54,456 nt of DNA from Bacteroidetes bacterium MED-G20 (GTDB lineage: Bacteria; Bacteroidota; Bacteroidia; Flavobacteriales_D; Parvicellaceae): assembly GCA_905181675.1 (NCBI GenBank), contig CAJIYZ010000047.1, positions 1-54,456 of the forward strand, given 5' to 3'. This document shows, one piece after another, positions 20,133 through 29,561 of the stretch. Below the pieces are notes generated by a model that saw only the letters and a program-made list of their open reading frames with translations, was not told the DNA's origin and ran no database searches. Position 1 is the stretch's first letter, and the number at the start of each line of letters is the position of its first letter. The position numbers and the translations under genes are program-made.

Positions 20133-22792
20133 TGATATTTAATAAATATAATTTATTGTTTCTTGTGTTATTAATTTCATTCATAGCTATTGGACAGGAA
20201 AAAATTATAGTAAAAGGAAATATCAGAGATATAAATGGAAACCCAATTAGTAATGCAAATATTAAAGCAATTACTAATGAGATAAAGGAAACTACTGGGG
20301 CAGTATCGGATAAAAATGGTTTATTCGATATTTCTATTGAAAGCAATGGAAAAACAACCATTGAAATAACCCATGTGAATTTCAAAAAAATTACTAAAAC
20401 CATAAATCCTGAAAAAAATACAGTTCTAAATCTTAAAATGAGAAACAAAGTTTTAAAAACTTTGGAAGTAGAGTACAAAGACCCCGGGAGTTCACCTACG
20501 GAAATACTTCCCACAATCAATGCCTCTAATATTGCATTGCCAAGTGGCAATATTGAAGGATTGCTTTCTTCAGTTGGGTTTGGAGTAAGGCAGAATAATG
20601 AATTGTCTAGCGGATTTAGTGTTCGAGGTGGAAACTTTGATGAAAATCTAATTTATGTAAATGGTATTGAAGTTTATAGACCTTTCTTAGCTAGATCAGG
20701 ACAACAAGAAGGACTGAGTTTTATAAACCCATCTATGATAGAAAATATAACTTTTTCAGCTGGTGGTTTTGATGCAAAATATGGTGACAAGCTTTCAAGT
20801 GTATTAGACATTTCTTACAAAGAGCCAGTAGATTTTGAAGCAAATTTATCCACTAGTCTTTTAGGAACTCAAATTCAGTTTGGAGATAGGCCAAGTTCAC
20901 TAATAAATTATAATATTGGTTTTCGATATAGGACTAATGCTTACCTATTAGGAGCTCTAGACACCAAAGGCGAATACCAACCAAGATTTATGGATGTCCA
21001 AGGGCTAATCAATTTTAACATCACTGAGAAATTAAAACTTTCCGTATTTGGAACATCTGCTAATAATCTCTTTTCAGTTAAGCCAGAGAATAGACAAACA
21101 AACTTTGGAAATATTAATGAAGCTTTGAGATTTACTGTCTATTACGAAGGCCAAGAAAATACCCAATACAAAACCTATATGGGAGCTGTATCTCTAAAAC
21201 ATCAAAAATCAGAAAATTTATCCTTGAACTATTATATTTCAACATTCAACACCAATGAAACAGAATACTTTGATTTATTAGGAGAATATAGACTTGATGA
21301 ATTGGAGAGAGACTTGGGAAGTGATCAATATGGAGATATTGCATACAACAGAGGAGTTGGAGCATTTCTAAACCACGCAAGGAACGAACTTAAAGCTAAT
21401 GTTATCAACTTCTATCACAAAGGGAATTTCAACCATGAAAACCAAAAAACATCCTGGGGAATAAAAGTACAAAACGAGCAAGTTAAAAATAATATAAAAG
21501 AATGGAATTACCTTGATTCCGCAAGATTCAACACCCCTAGAGCCGAGGATAGTATTGGATACCAAGATCCTAATAATATTCCTTATCAAGAACTTAACTT
21601 AAGTAAGTTTATTAGAGCAAATAATGAAATTGAATCTTCAAGAGTGACTGGATTTGTCCAAAACAGATTTAAATTTAACAAAGAAAAAAATGTTCATTTA
21701 ATATACAATAAAGACAGTCTAAACACTATTGATACAATATTTTCAACACAAGATTATTTTACAGCTACAATTGGTCTTAGAGCAAACTACTGGACTTACA
21801 ATAACCAAACAGTACTATCACCAAGAATAAATTTTAAATGGAGACCTGCTTTTTTCAAATTCGAAAATCAAAAAATTTCAAGAAAAAATATCACTTTTAG
21901 ATTGGCAACTGGTTATTATTACCAACCCCCCTTTTATAGAGCTGCAAGAAACTTAAATGGAGAACTCAATCCTATGATTAGAGCGCAAAAATCAATTCAT
22001 TTAGTAGCGGGAGGAGATTTAGTTTTTAATATGTGGGATAGGAAGTTTAAGCTTGGTTCTGAAATTTATTATAAATTTTTAGAAGATATTATTCCATATG
22101 AAATTGAAAATGTAAGGGTAAATTATTATGGTGAAAATTTAGCTTCCGGATATGCTAGAGGAATAGATTTAAAAATTAACGGAGAGTTTGTTAAGGGTAT
22201 TCAATCTTATGCATCTTTAAGTTGGCTACAAACTAAAGAAGACCTAGTCAATGATTTTTATTACGAATATTTTAACAAAGAAGGGGAGAAAATTATTCCG
22301 GGATATACAATAGATCAAAATATTTCCGATAGTACACGTTTTGAACCTGGACTAATTCCAAGGCCAACCGACCAACGACTTTCATTTTCTATGTTTTTTC
22401 AAGACCAAATGCCAAATGACTGGGACACAGAAAAAGTTAAATGGAGTACAATGAAAGTAAATATTAATGTTTTAGTTGGGTCTAGACTACCTTATGGCCC
22501 ACCAGGGAATCAAAGGTTTTCAGACACTTTAAGATCTAGTTTTTATAAAAGAGTAGATATTGGTTTTTCTAAAGACTTAATTAATAACGAAACAGATAAG
22601 TCAAAATTTAAAAAGAAATCTATATTAAATGGTGTGGAGTCTATGTGGATTGCATTTGAAGTTTTTAACTTACTAGATATATCCAATACTACCAACTATA
22701 CTTGGATTAGAGATGTTAGTGGCAGACAATATTCTATTCCTAGTTTTCTAACATCTAGAAGATTAAATCTTAAATTAGTAGCAAGATTTTAG
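20129..22792 (+). CDS. TonB-dependent receptor with N-terminal carboxypeptidase regulatory-like domain
   Basis: Signal peptide, plug domain (SGFSVRGGNFDENLIYVNGIEVYRP), long beta-barrel ending in LNLKLVARF; ATGA overlap with previous gene. Confidence 0.94.
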   Translation: MMIFNKYNLLFLVLLISFIAIGQEKIIVKGNIRDINGNPISNANIKAITNEIKETTGAVSDKNGLFDISIESNGKTTIEITHVNFKKITKTINPEKNTVLNLKMRNKVLKTLEVEYKDPGSSPTEILPTINASNIALPSGNIEGLLSSVGFGVRQNNELSSGFSVRGGNFDENLIYVNGIEVYRPFLARSGQQEGLSFINPSMIENITFSAGGFDAKYGDKLSSVLDISYKEPVDFEANLSTSLLGTQIQFGDRPSSLINYNIGFRYRTNAYLLGALDTKGEYQPRFMDVQGLINFNITEKLKLSVFGTSANNLFSVKPENRQTNFGNINEALRFTVYYEGQENTQYKTYMGAVSLKHQKSENLSLNYYISTFNTNETEYFDLLGEYRLDELERDLGSDQYGDIAYNRGVGAFLNHARNELKANVINFYHKGNFNHENQKTSWGIKVQNEQVKNNIKEWNYLDSARFNTPRAEDSIGYQDPNNIPYQELNLSKFIRANNEIESSRVTGFVQNRFKFNKEKNVHLIYNKDSLNTIDTIFSTQDYFTATIGLRANYWTYNNQTVLSPRINFKWRPAFFKFENQKISRKNITFRLATGYYYQPPFYRAARNLNGELNPMIRAQKSIHLVAGGDLVFNMWDRKFKLGSEIYYKFLEDIIPYEIENVRVNYYGENLASGYARGIDLKINGEFVKGIQSYASLSWLQTKEDLVNDFYYEYFNKEGEKIIPGYTIDQNISDSTRFEPGLIPRPTDQRLSFSMFFQDQMPNDWDTEKVKWSTMKVNINVLVGSRLPYGPPGNQRFSDTLRSSFYKRVDIGFSKDLINNETDKSKFKKKSILNGVESMWIAFEVFNLLDISNTTNYTWIRDVSGRQYSIPSFLTSRRLNLKLVARF

Positions 22793-22795
22793 TTT

Positions 22796-23302
22796 ATGGA
22801 AAAGTTAAGTTCGTTAATATTAAATGGAGATGATGTAAATAAAAAGCTAGAGAGAATAGCTTTTCAAATTATTGAACAGTACCATGACGAAAAAGAATTA
22901 TTTATTGTTGGAATAAGCAATAATGGATTTTTGTTGGGTAAAAAATTAAAATTATTACTCAGTAAGAATAACTTGTTATCAAAAGTTAAACTTATTGAAC
23001 TTAAAATAAATAAAAAACAACCTTTAGAAACTAAAGTTGTTTTAGACCCAGAAACTTCTTTCAACGACAAAAAAATAATTTTAATTGACGATGTTTTAAA
23101 CTCAGGCAAAACTTTAATGCACGCAGCAGCTTTTTTACTAAGTCAAGACATAAAGAAAATGAATACCGTTGTATTGGTAGATAGAAGGCACAGGCATTTT
23201 CCAATAAAAGCAGATTGGGTTGGATTAACCCTATCCACTACAATACAGGAAAATATCAGAGTAGATATTTCAGAGACGGAAACTTTGGTTTTTTTAGAAT
23301 AA
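22796..23302 (+). CDS. Phosphoribosyltransferase family protein (PyrR-like)
   Basis: KIILIDDVLNSGKTLMHA PRPP-binding motif. Confidence 0.9.
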   Translation: MEKLSSLILNGDDVNKKLERIAFQIIEQYHDEKELFIVGISNNGFLLGKKLKLLLSKNNLLSKVKLIELKINKKQPLETKVVLDPETSFNDKKIILIDDVLNSGKTLMHAAAFLLSQDIKKMNTVVLVDRRHRHFPIKADWVGLTLSTTIQENIRVDISETETLVFLE

Positions 23303-23866
23303 TTAATCTAAAAAATCAACTTTTCCAGAACCTAAATTGTAATAACCAGACTGAATTACCAAACCAGATTGATCTACAGCATTTTTCAAAATCTCACTGT
23401 TTTCCACTAATGTTTTAGCATTGTTACTAGCGTTAATTTTTATTACATCTATTAATTCTTTGCCTTCTCCCATTTTAACAGAATCTGAAATATGACTTAC
23501 CAGATGGTTTAAATTTGGACCATTATCTCCTCCTTGAACTGCGGCAGTAACTGCTCCACAACTTTCGTGACCTAAAACCAAAATCATTTTACAATTTAAG
23601 TGAGCTACAGCATATTCTATACTTGCAATTGAACTACTATTGGCAATATTACCAGCGACTCTAACAACAAATAACTCTCCAATATTACAATCAAAAATCA
23701 TTTCTGGAACAACTCTTGAATCTGCACAACTTAAAATAATTGCAAATGGACTTTGACCATTAGTTAATGTCTCTCTTAGAGAAGAATCACTTGTTAGATT
23801 CTCAGTATCTGCAATATAAGACTGGTTTCCTTTAATTAATCTTTCTTTTATTTCTTGAACATTCAT
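23303..23866 (-). CDS. Beta-class carbonic anhydrase
   Basis: ILSCADSRVVPEMIFD, VVRVAGNI, LVLGHESCGAVTAA zinc ligands. Confidence 0.95.
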   Translation of the reverse strand: MNVQEIKERLIKGNQSYIADTENLTSDSSLRETLTNGQSPFAIILSCADSRVVPEMIFDCNIGELFVVRVAGNIANSSSIASIEYAVAHLNCKMILVLGHESCGAVTAAVQGGDNGPNLNHLVSHISDSVKMGEGKELIDVIKINASNNAKTLVENSEILKNAVDQSGLVIQSGYYNLGSGKVDFLD

Positions 23867-23869
23867 AAT

Positions 23870-24925
23870 TTACTTTTTTATTAAAAAATCGATGGTATCT
23901 ATACCATCAGCATAATCCCAAATATCTGGTTTTTGAGCCATTCCTAATGGAATTCCACCTGCTCCCACCCTGCATTGGATTTCATTTGACAAAACATCTA
24001 ATTCCTTTTCTAATGTTTCTAAGCTGGAGTAATATTCAAAATTTACAACGCTTATTGGAGAGAACAATGATTTATCTTCTTTCAAAATTAAAAATCCATT
24101 GTCAAAAAACAATTTTTTTCCCAATAAAAAAATGGATCTATTGTAATCATAGTTATTCATATACTTATTATGATTTGCCAAATCTTTGTAATTAAAAACA
24201 CAATTATAAATCCTATCAATACTAAAATTTTCAGGGAGATACAGTTTAGTTACCGATCTACATCCTAGTCCATAATATTGTAATATGTCGTGAGAAAGGT
24301 TATTTAATTCTTTATCGGAAACCTTGGAATCAATCACAGCAATAGATGTTCTATTCTTTCTAAAAATATGAGGAATTTTACCAAAATAATATTCGAAATA
24401 CCTATTGCTATTGTTACTTCCTGTAGCAATTACAGAATTGTAATTATGAGGTTTTTCATCACAAATCTTTACTTTATTCTTAATTTCAGAATCAAATAAA
24501 TAAAGAATATTTAAAATTGCAGGTATAAGAATATCGTCATTTTTAGAAAGCTTTACTTGAGTATTTAAATTCAATAAAACACAACAAATAACATCGTGAA
24601 GACCAACCAAAGGTAAATTCCCAGCACAAATTATAAGAACATTTTTATCAATTGTCTTTGAAATTTCATATTTACTTACCCACTTTTCTATATTATCTTG
24701 CGTCAAGTTTTTTGACCAAGACTCAAGGGATAAATGAATCATTTTATGAGAAAACCATGAATTATTTAAGAAAGCTTTATCAACGGAAATTTGAAATTTT
24801 TCAAATTCTGTTTGGTTTACTCCACATTGAAGCCCTGGCCAAGAATTAGATTCTATAAAATTGGAAAGAAATTCACCCAATTGGACTAAAGGTGCTTTTT
24901 TATAAACGTTTTTAGTTTTAATCAT
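23870..24925 (-). CDS. Acyl-CoA reductase (LuxC family)
   Basis: LuxC-like fold; YYGLGCRSVTKLYLP catalytic-Cys motif; start at 24925 or 24931 preferred because the ORF-track start (24964) lies upstream of the inferred -7 element. Confidence 0.88.
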   Translation of the reverse strand: MIKTKNVYKKAPLVQLGEFLSNFIESNSWPGLQCGVNQTEFEKFQISVDKAFLNNSWFSHKMIHLSLESWSKNLTQDNIEKWVSKYEISKTIDKNVLIICAGNLPLVGLHDVICCVLLNLNTQVKLSKNDDILIPAILNILYLFDSEIKNKVKICDEKPHNYNSVIATGSNNSNRYFEYYFGKIPHIFRKNRTSIAVIDSKVSDKELNNLSHDILQYYGLGCRSVTKLYLPENFSIDRIYNCVFNYKDLANHNKYMNNYDYNRSIFLLGKKLFFDNGFLILKEDKSLFSPISVVNFEYYSSLETLEKELDVLSNEIQCRVGAGGIPLGMAQKPDIWDYADGIDTIDFLIKK

Positions 24926-24933
24926 TAACATGT

Positions 24934-24951
24934 TATATTTGTACAAATATA
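24934..24951. promoter_or_regulatory. Perfect 18-bp palindrome carrying two opposed -7 elements (TATATTTG)
   Basis: TATATTTGTACAAATATA is self-complementary; each half matches the Bacteroidota TAnnTTTG -7 element; a minus-strand -33 TTG lies at 24969-24971 (17-nt spacer). Confidence 0.6.
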
Positions 24952-24964
24952 TAACCATTATCAA

Positions 24965-25318
24965 ATGGCAATTAAAATAACAGACGAATGTATAAATTGT
25001 GGTGCTTGTGAACCAGAGTGCCCGAATAATGCTATTTATGAAGGTGGTGCCGAGTGGAAGTTTTCTGATGGCACATCTCTTAAAGGAAAGTATAAAGGTA
25101 AAAATTCTGGAATTGAAGTAGATTCAGATAAAGAAAATGAGCCTGTTGAAATGGATGTTTACTTTATTGTCAATGACAAATGTACAGAATGTGTTGGATT
25201 TCATGATGAACCTCAATGCGCTGCAGTTTGCCCAGTCGATTGTTGTGTACCAGATGAAAATTTTGTCGAACAAGAAAGTTCCTTACTAGAAAAAAAGGAT
25301 AGCCTTCATATTTCTTAG
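24965..25318 (+). CDS. 4Fe-4S dicluster ferredoxin
   Basis: [16 protein letters not shown]...[22 protein letters not shown]. Confidence 0.95.
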   Translation: MAIKITDECINCGACEPECPNNAIYEGGAEWKFSDGTSLKGKYKGKNSGIEVDSDKENEPVEMDVYFIVNDKCTECVGFHDEPQCAAVCPVDCCVPDENFVEQESSLLEKKDSLHIS

Positions 25319-25345
25319 TACTTACATTTTTGGTAAATTTAGTTT

Positions 25346-26197
25346 ATGTTAAAATGGAAATTTATTTTTTGTTTTTTGTTTGTTCTTGGTTTTTTAAACT
25401 CACAGACTATTCAAGAGTATGAACTAAAACTAATAAATAATCTTGAAGATGTCCATTTCGAAAAAAACCACGACAAAGCAATAGCTCTTAATGAGGACTT
25501 TAAAAATGTTTTAGAAGAAGCAATATCCAAAAGTGAAATCTTCAATTATCCCTTTGACAGCCTTTCACAATTCATGAGCACAGCAATATCACCAGATGGG
25601 AATTTCAGGATTTTCAACTGGAATATTGAATTATCTAATCAAAAACAACATTACGAATGCTGGATTTTAATGAAAAACCTTGAAATCTTGAAATTAACTG
25701 ATTTTAAAAATGATATTCCAGAAATTGAGTACTCTTCTTTGGATGCTAATTCGTGGTTTGGAGCATTGTATTATTCCATAATTCCTAAACAAAGAAAAAA
25801 TAGAACAGTATATACTCTTCTGGGATGGGACGGAAATAATATGTTTTCCAATAAAAAGATTATTGAATCAATGGTAATAAGCAAAAAAAATAAAATACAA
25901 TTTGGAGTACCAATTTTTAAATACCCAGATGGTAAAACTAAAAAAAGAGTCATTTTCCAATACAATAAACAATCTTATATGTCTTTAAAACATAGACACG
26001 CTAGAAAAGAAGATTACCTAATTTTTGACCACCTGATGCCACCATCTCCCCATTTAGAAGATTTTGCAGATTGGTATGTAACAGATTTAAGTTTCGATGC
26101 TTTTCAATGGAACGAAAATGAATGGAATTTTAAAAGAAATTTTGATGCCAAATCTCTTAAAATTCTTAAAAGACCTTTTAACGACCCAAATAAATAA
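25346..26197 (+). CDS. Hypothetical secreted protein
   Basis: 283 aa with N-terminal signal; no domain I can name confidently. Confidence 0.7.
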   Translation: MLKWKFIFCFLFVLGFLNSQTIQEYELKLINNLEDVHFEKNHDKAIALNEDFKNVLEEAISKSEIFNYPFDSLSQFMSTAISPDGNFRIFNWNIELSNQKQHYECWILMKNLEILKLTDFKNDIPEIEYSSLDANSWFGALYYSIIPKQRKNRTVYTLLGWDGNNMFSNKKIIESMVISKKNKIQFGVPIFKYPDGKTKKRVIFQYNKQSYMSLKHRHARKEDYLIFDHLMPPSPHLEDFADWYVTDLSFDAFQWNENEWNFKRNFDAKSLKILKRPFNDPNK

Positions 26198-26309
26198 CTT
26201 ACCAATAAATGGGTTTGTTAATAACAGATTAAAAAAGTTAATAAATTAAGGGTAAACGCTATAATTCACTATCATTAATTTTACAATATTTACTGATTAA
26301 AAATTAATC

Positions 26310-27383
26310 ATGCCAAAAGTCCATAATTTTAGCGCGGGTCCTTGCATTCTTCCAAACGAAGTTTTTGAAAAATCTGCAGAAAGTATTTTAAATTTTAACG
26401 AATCTGGTCTTTCGCTAATTGAAATTTCTCATCGAAGTACTGATTTTGTTGCTGTAATGGAGGAAGCCAGAAAACTAGTTAGAGAAATTTTAAATGTTCC
26501 TGATGAATATGAAGTCTTATTTTTGCAAGGAGGAGCTAGTTTAGGTTTTTTAACAGCTGCATACAATTTAATGGGATCTCATAAAACTGGCGGATATTTA
26601 GTAACTGGTGCCTGGGCTAAAAAAGCAGCAAAAGAGGCTTCATTTATGGGCACTTCAATTACTATAGCTTCCTCTGAAGATAAAAACTTTAATTATATTC
26701 CTAAAGATTATACACTAGAAAATAATATTGACTATTTCCACGTAACTTCTAACAATACAATTTTTGGCACCCAGATTAAAAAATTCTACAAAGGTGATAT
26801 CCCACTAGCTTGCGATATGTCATCTGACATATTTTCTCGAAAAGTAAATATTGAAGACTTTGACTTAATTTATGCTGGTGCCCAAAAAAATATGGGCCCT
26901 GCAGGAACTACTCTTTATATTTGTAAAAAAGAAATATTTGGTAAAAGTAGCGTTCCAATTCCAACGATGTTAGATCTTAAAACACATAGCGATAAAGACT
27001 CAATGTTTAACACTCCTCCAGTATTTCCTATTTATGCGTCCATGCTTAACCTGAGATGGTTAAAGAAAATTGGTGGATTATCTTTCATCGAAAAACAAAA
27101 TGAAAAAAAATCAGATCTTATCTACAAACAAATAGATGACAGTTCTTTGTTCCGTGGAACAGCTAATATTGAAGACAGAAGTTCAATGAATGTAACTTTC
27201 ACTTTAACAAACGATGCATTAAATGAAACATTTAATAAAATGTTAGTAGAAGCAAATATTAATGGACTTAAAGGACATAGATCAGTAGGTGGTTTTAGAG
27301 CATCTATGTACAATGCAATGCCTTATGAAAGTGTAAATATTTTAGTAGAAATCATGAGAGAATTAGAAAATAAAAAAGGTTAA
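26310..27383 (+). CDS. serC: 3-phosphoserine/phosphohydroxythreonine transaminase
   Basis: HNFSAGPCILPNEVFEKS, AGAQKNMGPAGTTL (PLP Lys), GHRSVGGFRASMYNAMP. Confidence 0.97.
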   Translation: MPKVHNFSAGPCILPNEVFEKSAESILNFNESGLSLIEISHRSTDFVAVMEEARKLVREILNVPDEYEVLFLQGGASLGFLTAAYNLMGSHKTGGYLVTGAWAKKAAKEASFMGTSITIASSEDKNFNYIPKDYTLENNIDYFHVTSNNTIFGTQIKKFYKGDIPLACDMSSDIFSRKVNIEDFDLIYAGAQKNMGPAGTTLYICKKEIFGKSSVPIPTMLDLKTHSDKDSMFNTPPVFPIYASMLNLRWLKKIGGLSFIEKQNEKKSDLIYKQIDDSSLFRGTANIEDRSSMNVTFTLTNDALNETFNKMLVEANINGLKGHRSVGGFRASMYNAMPYESVNILVEIMRELENKKG

Positions 27384-27385
27384 TT

Positions 27386-28342
27386 ATGAAAATTTTAGCA
27401 AATGATGGTATTTCAAAATCTGGTATTGACCAATTAGAAAATGCAGGTTTTAGTGTTGAAACAGAACATGTAAATCAGTCTAATTTAGTGAATTACATAA
27501 ATGAAAATGAAATTGAGGTAATCTTAGTAAGAAGTGCAACCGAAGTAAGGAATGATATTATTGATAATTGTGCTTCGATTAAAATTATCGGTAGAGGCGG
27601 CGTCGGAATGGACAATATCAATGTTGAATATGCAAAAGAGAAAGGATTACTAGTTATTAATACACCTGCCGCTTCCTCTCAATCTGTTGCAGAACTTGTA
27701 ATGGCTCACTTATTTAGTATTTCTAGATCTGTTTTTGACTCCAATAGAAATATGCCACAAAATGGAGAAAATGATTTTAAGGTATTAAAAAAGAAATATG
27801 CTAAAGGCATTGAGTTAAGAGGGAAAAATATTGGGATTATAGGTTTTGGAAGGATTGGGCAGAATACTGCAAAATATGCTTTAGGTGCTGGAATGAATGT
27901 CTTGGCTTTTGATCCGTTTATGGAAAAAGCAACTATCGAATTAGATATTGCTAATCAAAAATTAGATGTTACTATAAATATCTCCTCTATGGAAGAGCTA
28001 CTAAATAAATCAGATTTTATTTCATTACATGTGCCAATGCCAAAAGATGGTAATCCAATTATAGGAAGTTTGGAATTTGAAAAAATGAAAAATGGAGTAA
28101 GAATCGTTAATGCCTCAAGAGGAGGTGTGATAGATGAACCAGCATTAATTAATGCACTAAAATCTAATAAAGTAAGTTTTGCTGCTCTAGATGTTTTTGT
28201 AGGTGAGCCAAAGCCATCAAAAGATCTCTTAAGTAATGAAAAAATATCACTAACGCCACATATAGGAGCTGCTACTTTAGAAGCTCAAGACAGAATAGGA
28301 GAAGAATTAGCAGAAAAAATAATTAACTTTTACAAGAAATAA
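27386..28342 (+). CDS. serA: D-3-phosphoglycerate dehydrogenase
   Basis: 2-hydroxyacid DH signature IGIIGFGRIGQNTAKYA, NASRGGVIDE, LTPHIGAAT; no C-terminal ACT domain. Confidence 0.93.
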   Translation: MKILANDGISKSGIDQLENAGFSVETEHVNQSNLVNYINENEIEVILVRSATEVRNDIIDNCASIKIIGRGGVGMDNINVEYAKEKGLLVINTPAASSQSVAELVMAHLFSISRSVFDSNRNMPQNGENDFKVLKKKYAKGIELRGKNIGIIGFGRIGQNTAKYALGAGMNVLAFDPFMEKATIELDIANQKLDVTINISSMEELLNKSDFISLHVPMPKDGNPIIGSLEFEKMKNGVRIVNASRGGVIDEPALINALKSNKVSFAALDVFVGEPKPSKDLLSNEKISLTPHIGAATLEAQDRIGEELAEKIINFYKK

Positions 28343-28346
28343 TTTT

Positions 28347-29561
28347 TTGGCCAAAATAACCCCTTTTACAGCTGTTAGACCTGTTAGAGATAAAACACAT
28401 TTAATTTGCTCTAGACCATTTTACACCTATTCAAAAAGTCAGCTTAAATCAAAATTAGAAAGCAATCCATACTCATTTTTACATGTCATAAATCCAGAAT
28501 TTGACAAAAGCGATAGAACTATACCAAATAGTACAGAAAGATTTCAATCTATCAGAACAAAGTACCAAGATTTTAAAAATAAGAAGTTCTTAGTTACGGA
28601 TGAAAAGTCTATTTTCTATTTATATAGACAGACTACCAGCTATGGGGTTTTCACTGGTATTATCGCAGGAGCCTCTGTAAAAGATTATCAAGAAAATAGG
28701 ATTAAAAAACATGAAAACACAATAGATAAAAGGAAAAAAGTATTTAAAAAATATCTTGACACTTGTAATTTTCATGCAGAACCAGTATTGCTAGCCTATG
28801 AGCCATCCAATAAAATAAACGAAATTATTTTATCTGAAAGTTCCCAAAGACCTGAGTATAAATTTACAACTACTGATAAGAAGAGTCATGAGCTTTGGTT
28901 AATAAATAGTTCTGATAAAATCCAAGAACTTATCCGCGAATTTGAGAATATTAACAATATTTATATTGCAGACGGCCATCACAGAATAGCTTCCTCTTCT
29001 TTATTTCAAAAATCTAATCCAAACCAAGAAAAAGGAAATTATTTTCTTTCTCTATTAATAGACCAAAATGATTTAAAAATTTTTGAATTTAATAGAATAG
29101 TGAAAAATATTGGAGGACTTAGTAAAAATGAATTCCTTGAAAATCTAGAAGATTGTTTTAAAATAGAAAATTTAAAAAATCATCGATCACCCGGTTCAAA
29201 AAGTGAAGTTTGTATCTATATAGAGAACAGCTGGTATTTACTAAAAGTCAAAGATGCTGCTATTAAAAGCGATATAAAAAGTAGCTTAAATAGCCAAATG
29301 GTGTCAGATTTAATATTAAAAAAAGTTTTAAATATTGAAAACTTAAGTTCCAATACCAATATTGAATATGTAAAAGGCAACCAAGCAATAAACTTCCTTA
29401 CAAAAAGAGTAGATCAAAATGTGGGAAGCTTAGGAATTGAGCTTTATCCTCATAATATTGAAGAAATAACATCTATAGCAGATATTGGTGAAAATATGCC
29501 TCCTAAGAGCACGTGGATTGAACCAAAATTAAGAAGTGGTCTAACAATTTACGAGTACTAG
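28347..29561 (+). CDS. DUF1015 family protein (TTG start)
   Basis: MAKITPFTAVRPVRDK..., YIADGHHRIASS motif; starts TTG 4 nt after serA stop. Confidence 0.88.
   Translation: MAKITPFTAVRPVRDKTHLICSRPFYTYSKSQLKSKLESNPYSFLHVINPEFDKSDRTIPNSTERFQSIRTKYQDFKNKKFLVTDEKSIFYLYRQTTSYGVFTGIIAGASVKDYQENRIKKHENTIDKRKKVFKKYLDTCNFHAEPVLLAYEPSNKINEIILSESSQRPEYKFTTTDKKSHELWLINSSDKIQELIREFENINNIYIADGHHRIASSSLFQKSNPNQEKGNYFLSLLIDQNDLKIFEFNRIVKNIGGLSKNEFLENLEDCFKIENLKNHRSPGSKSEVCIYIENSWYLLKVKDAAIKSDIKSSLNSQMVSDLILKKVLNIENLSSNTNIEYVKGNQAINFLTKRVDQNVGSLGIELYPHNIEEITSIADIGENMPPKSTWIEPKLRSGLTIYEY

Noticed and set aside
23870-25318. Bioluminescence (lux) operon
   Set aside because: Only a LuxC-family reductase is present; no luxA, luxB, luxD or luxE. 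Such reductases occur outside light production.
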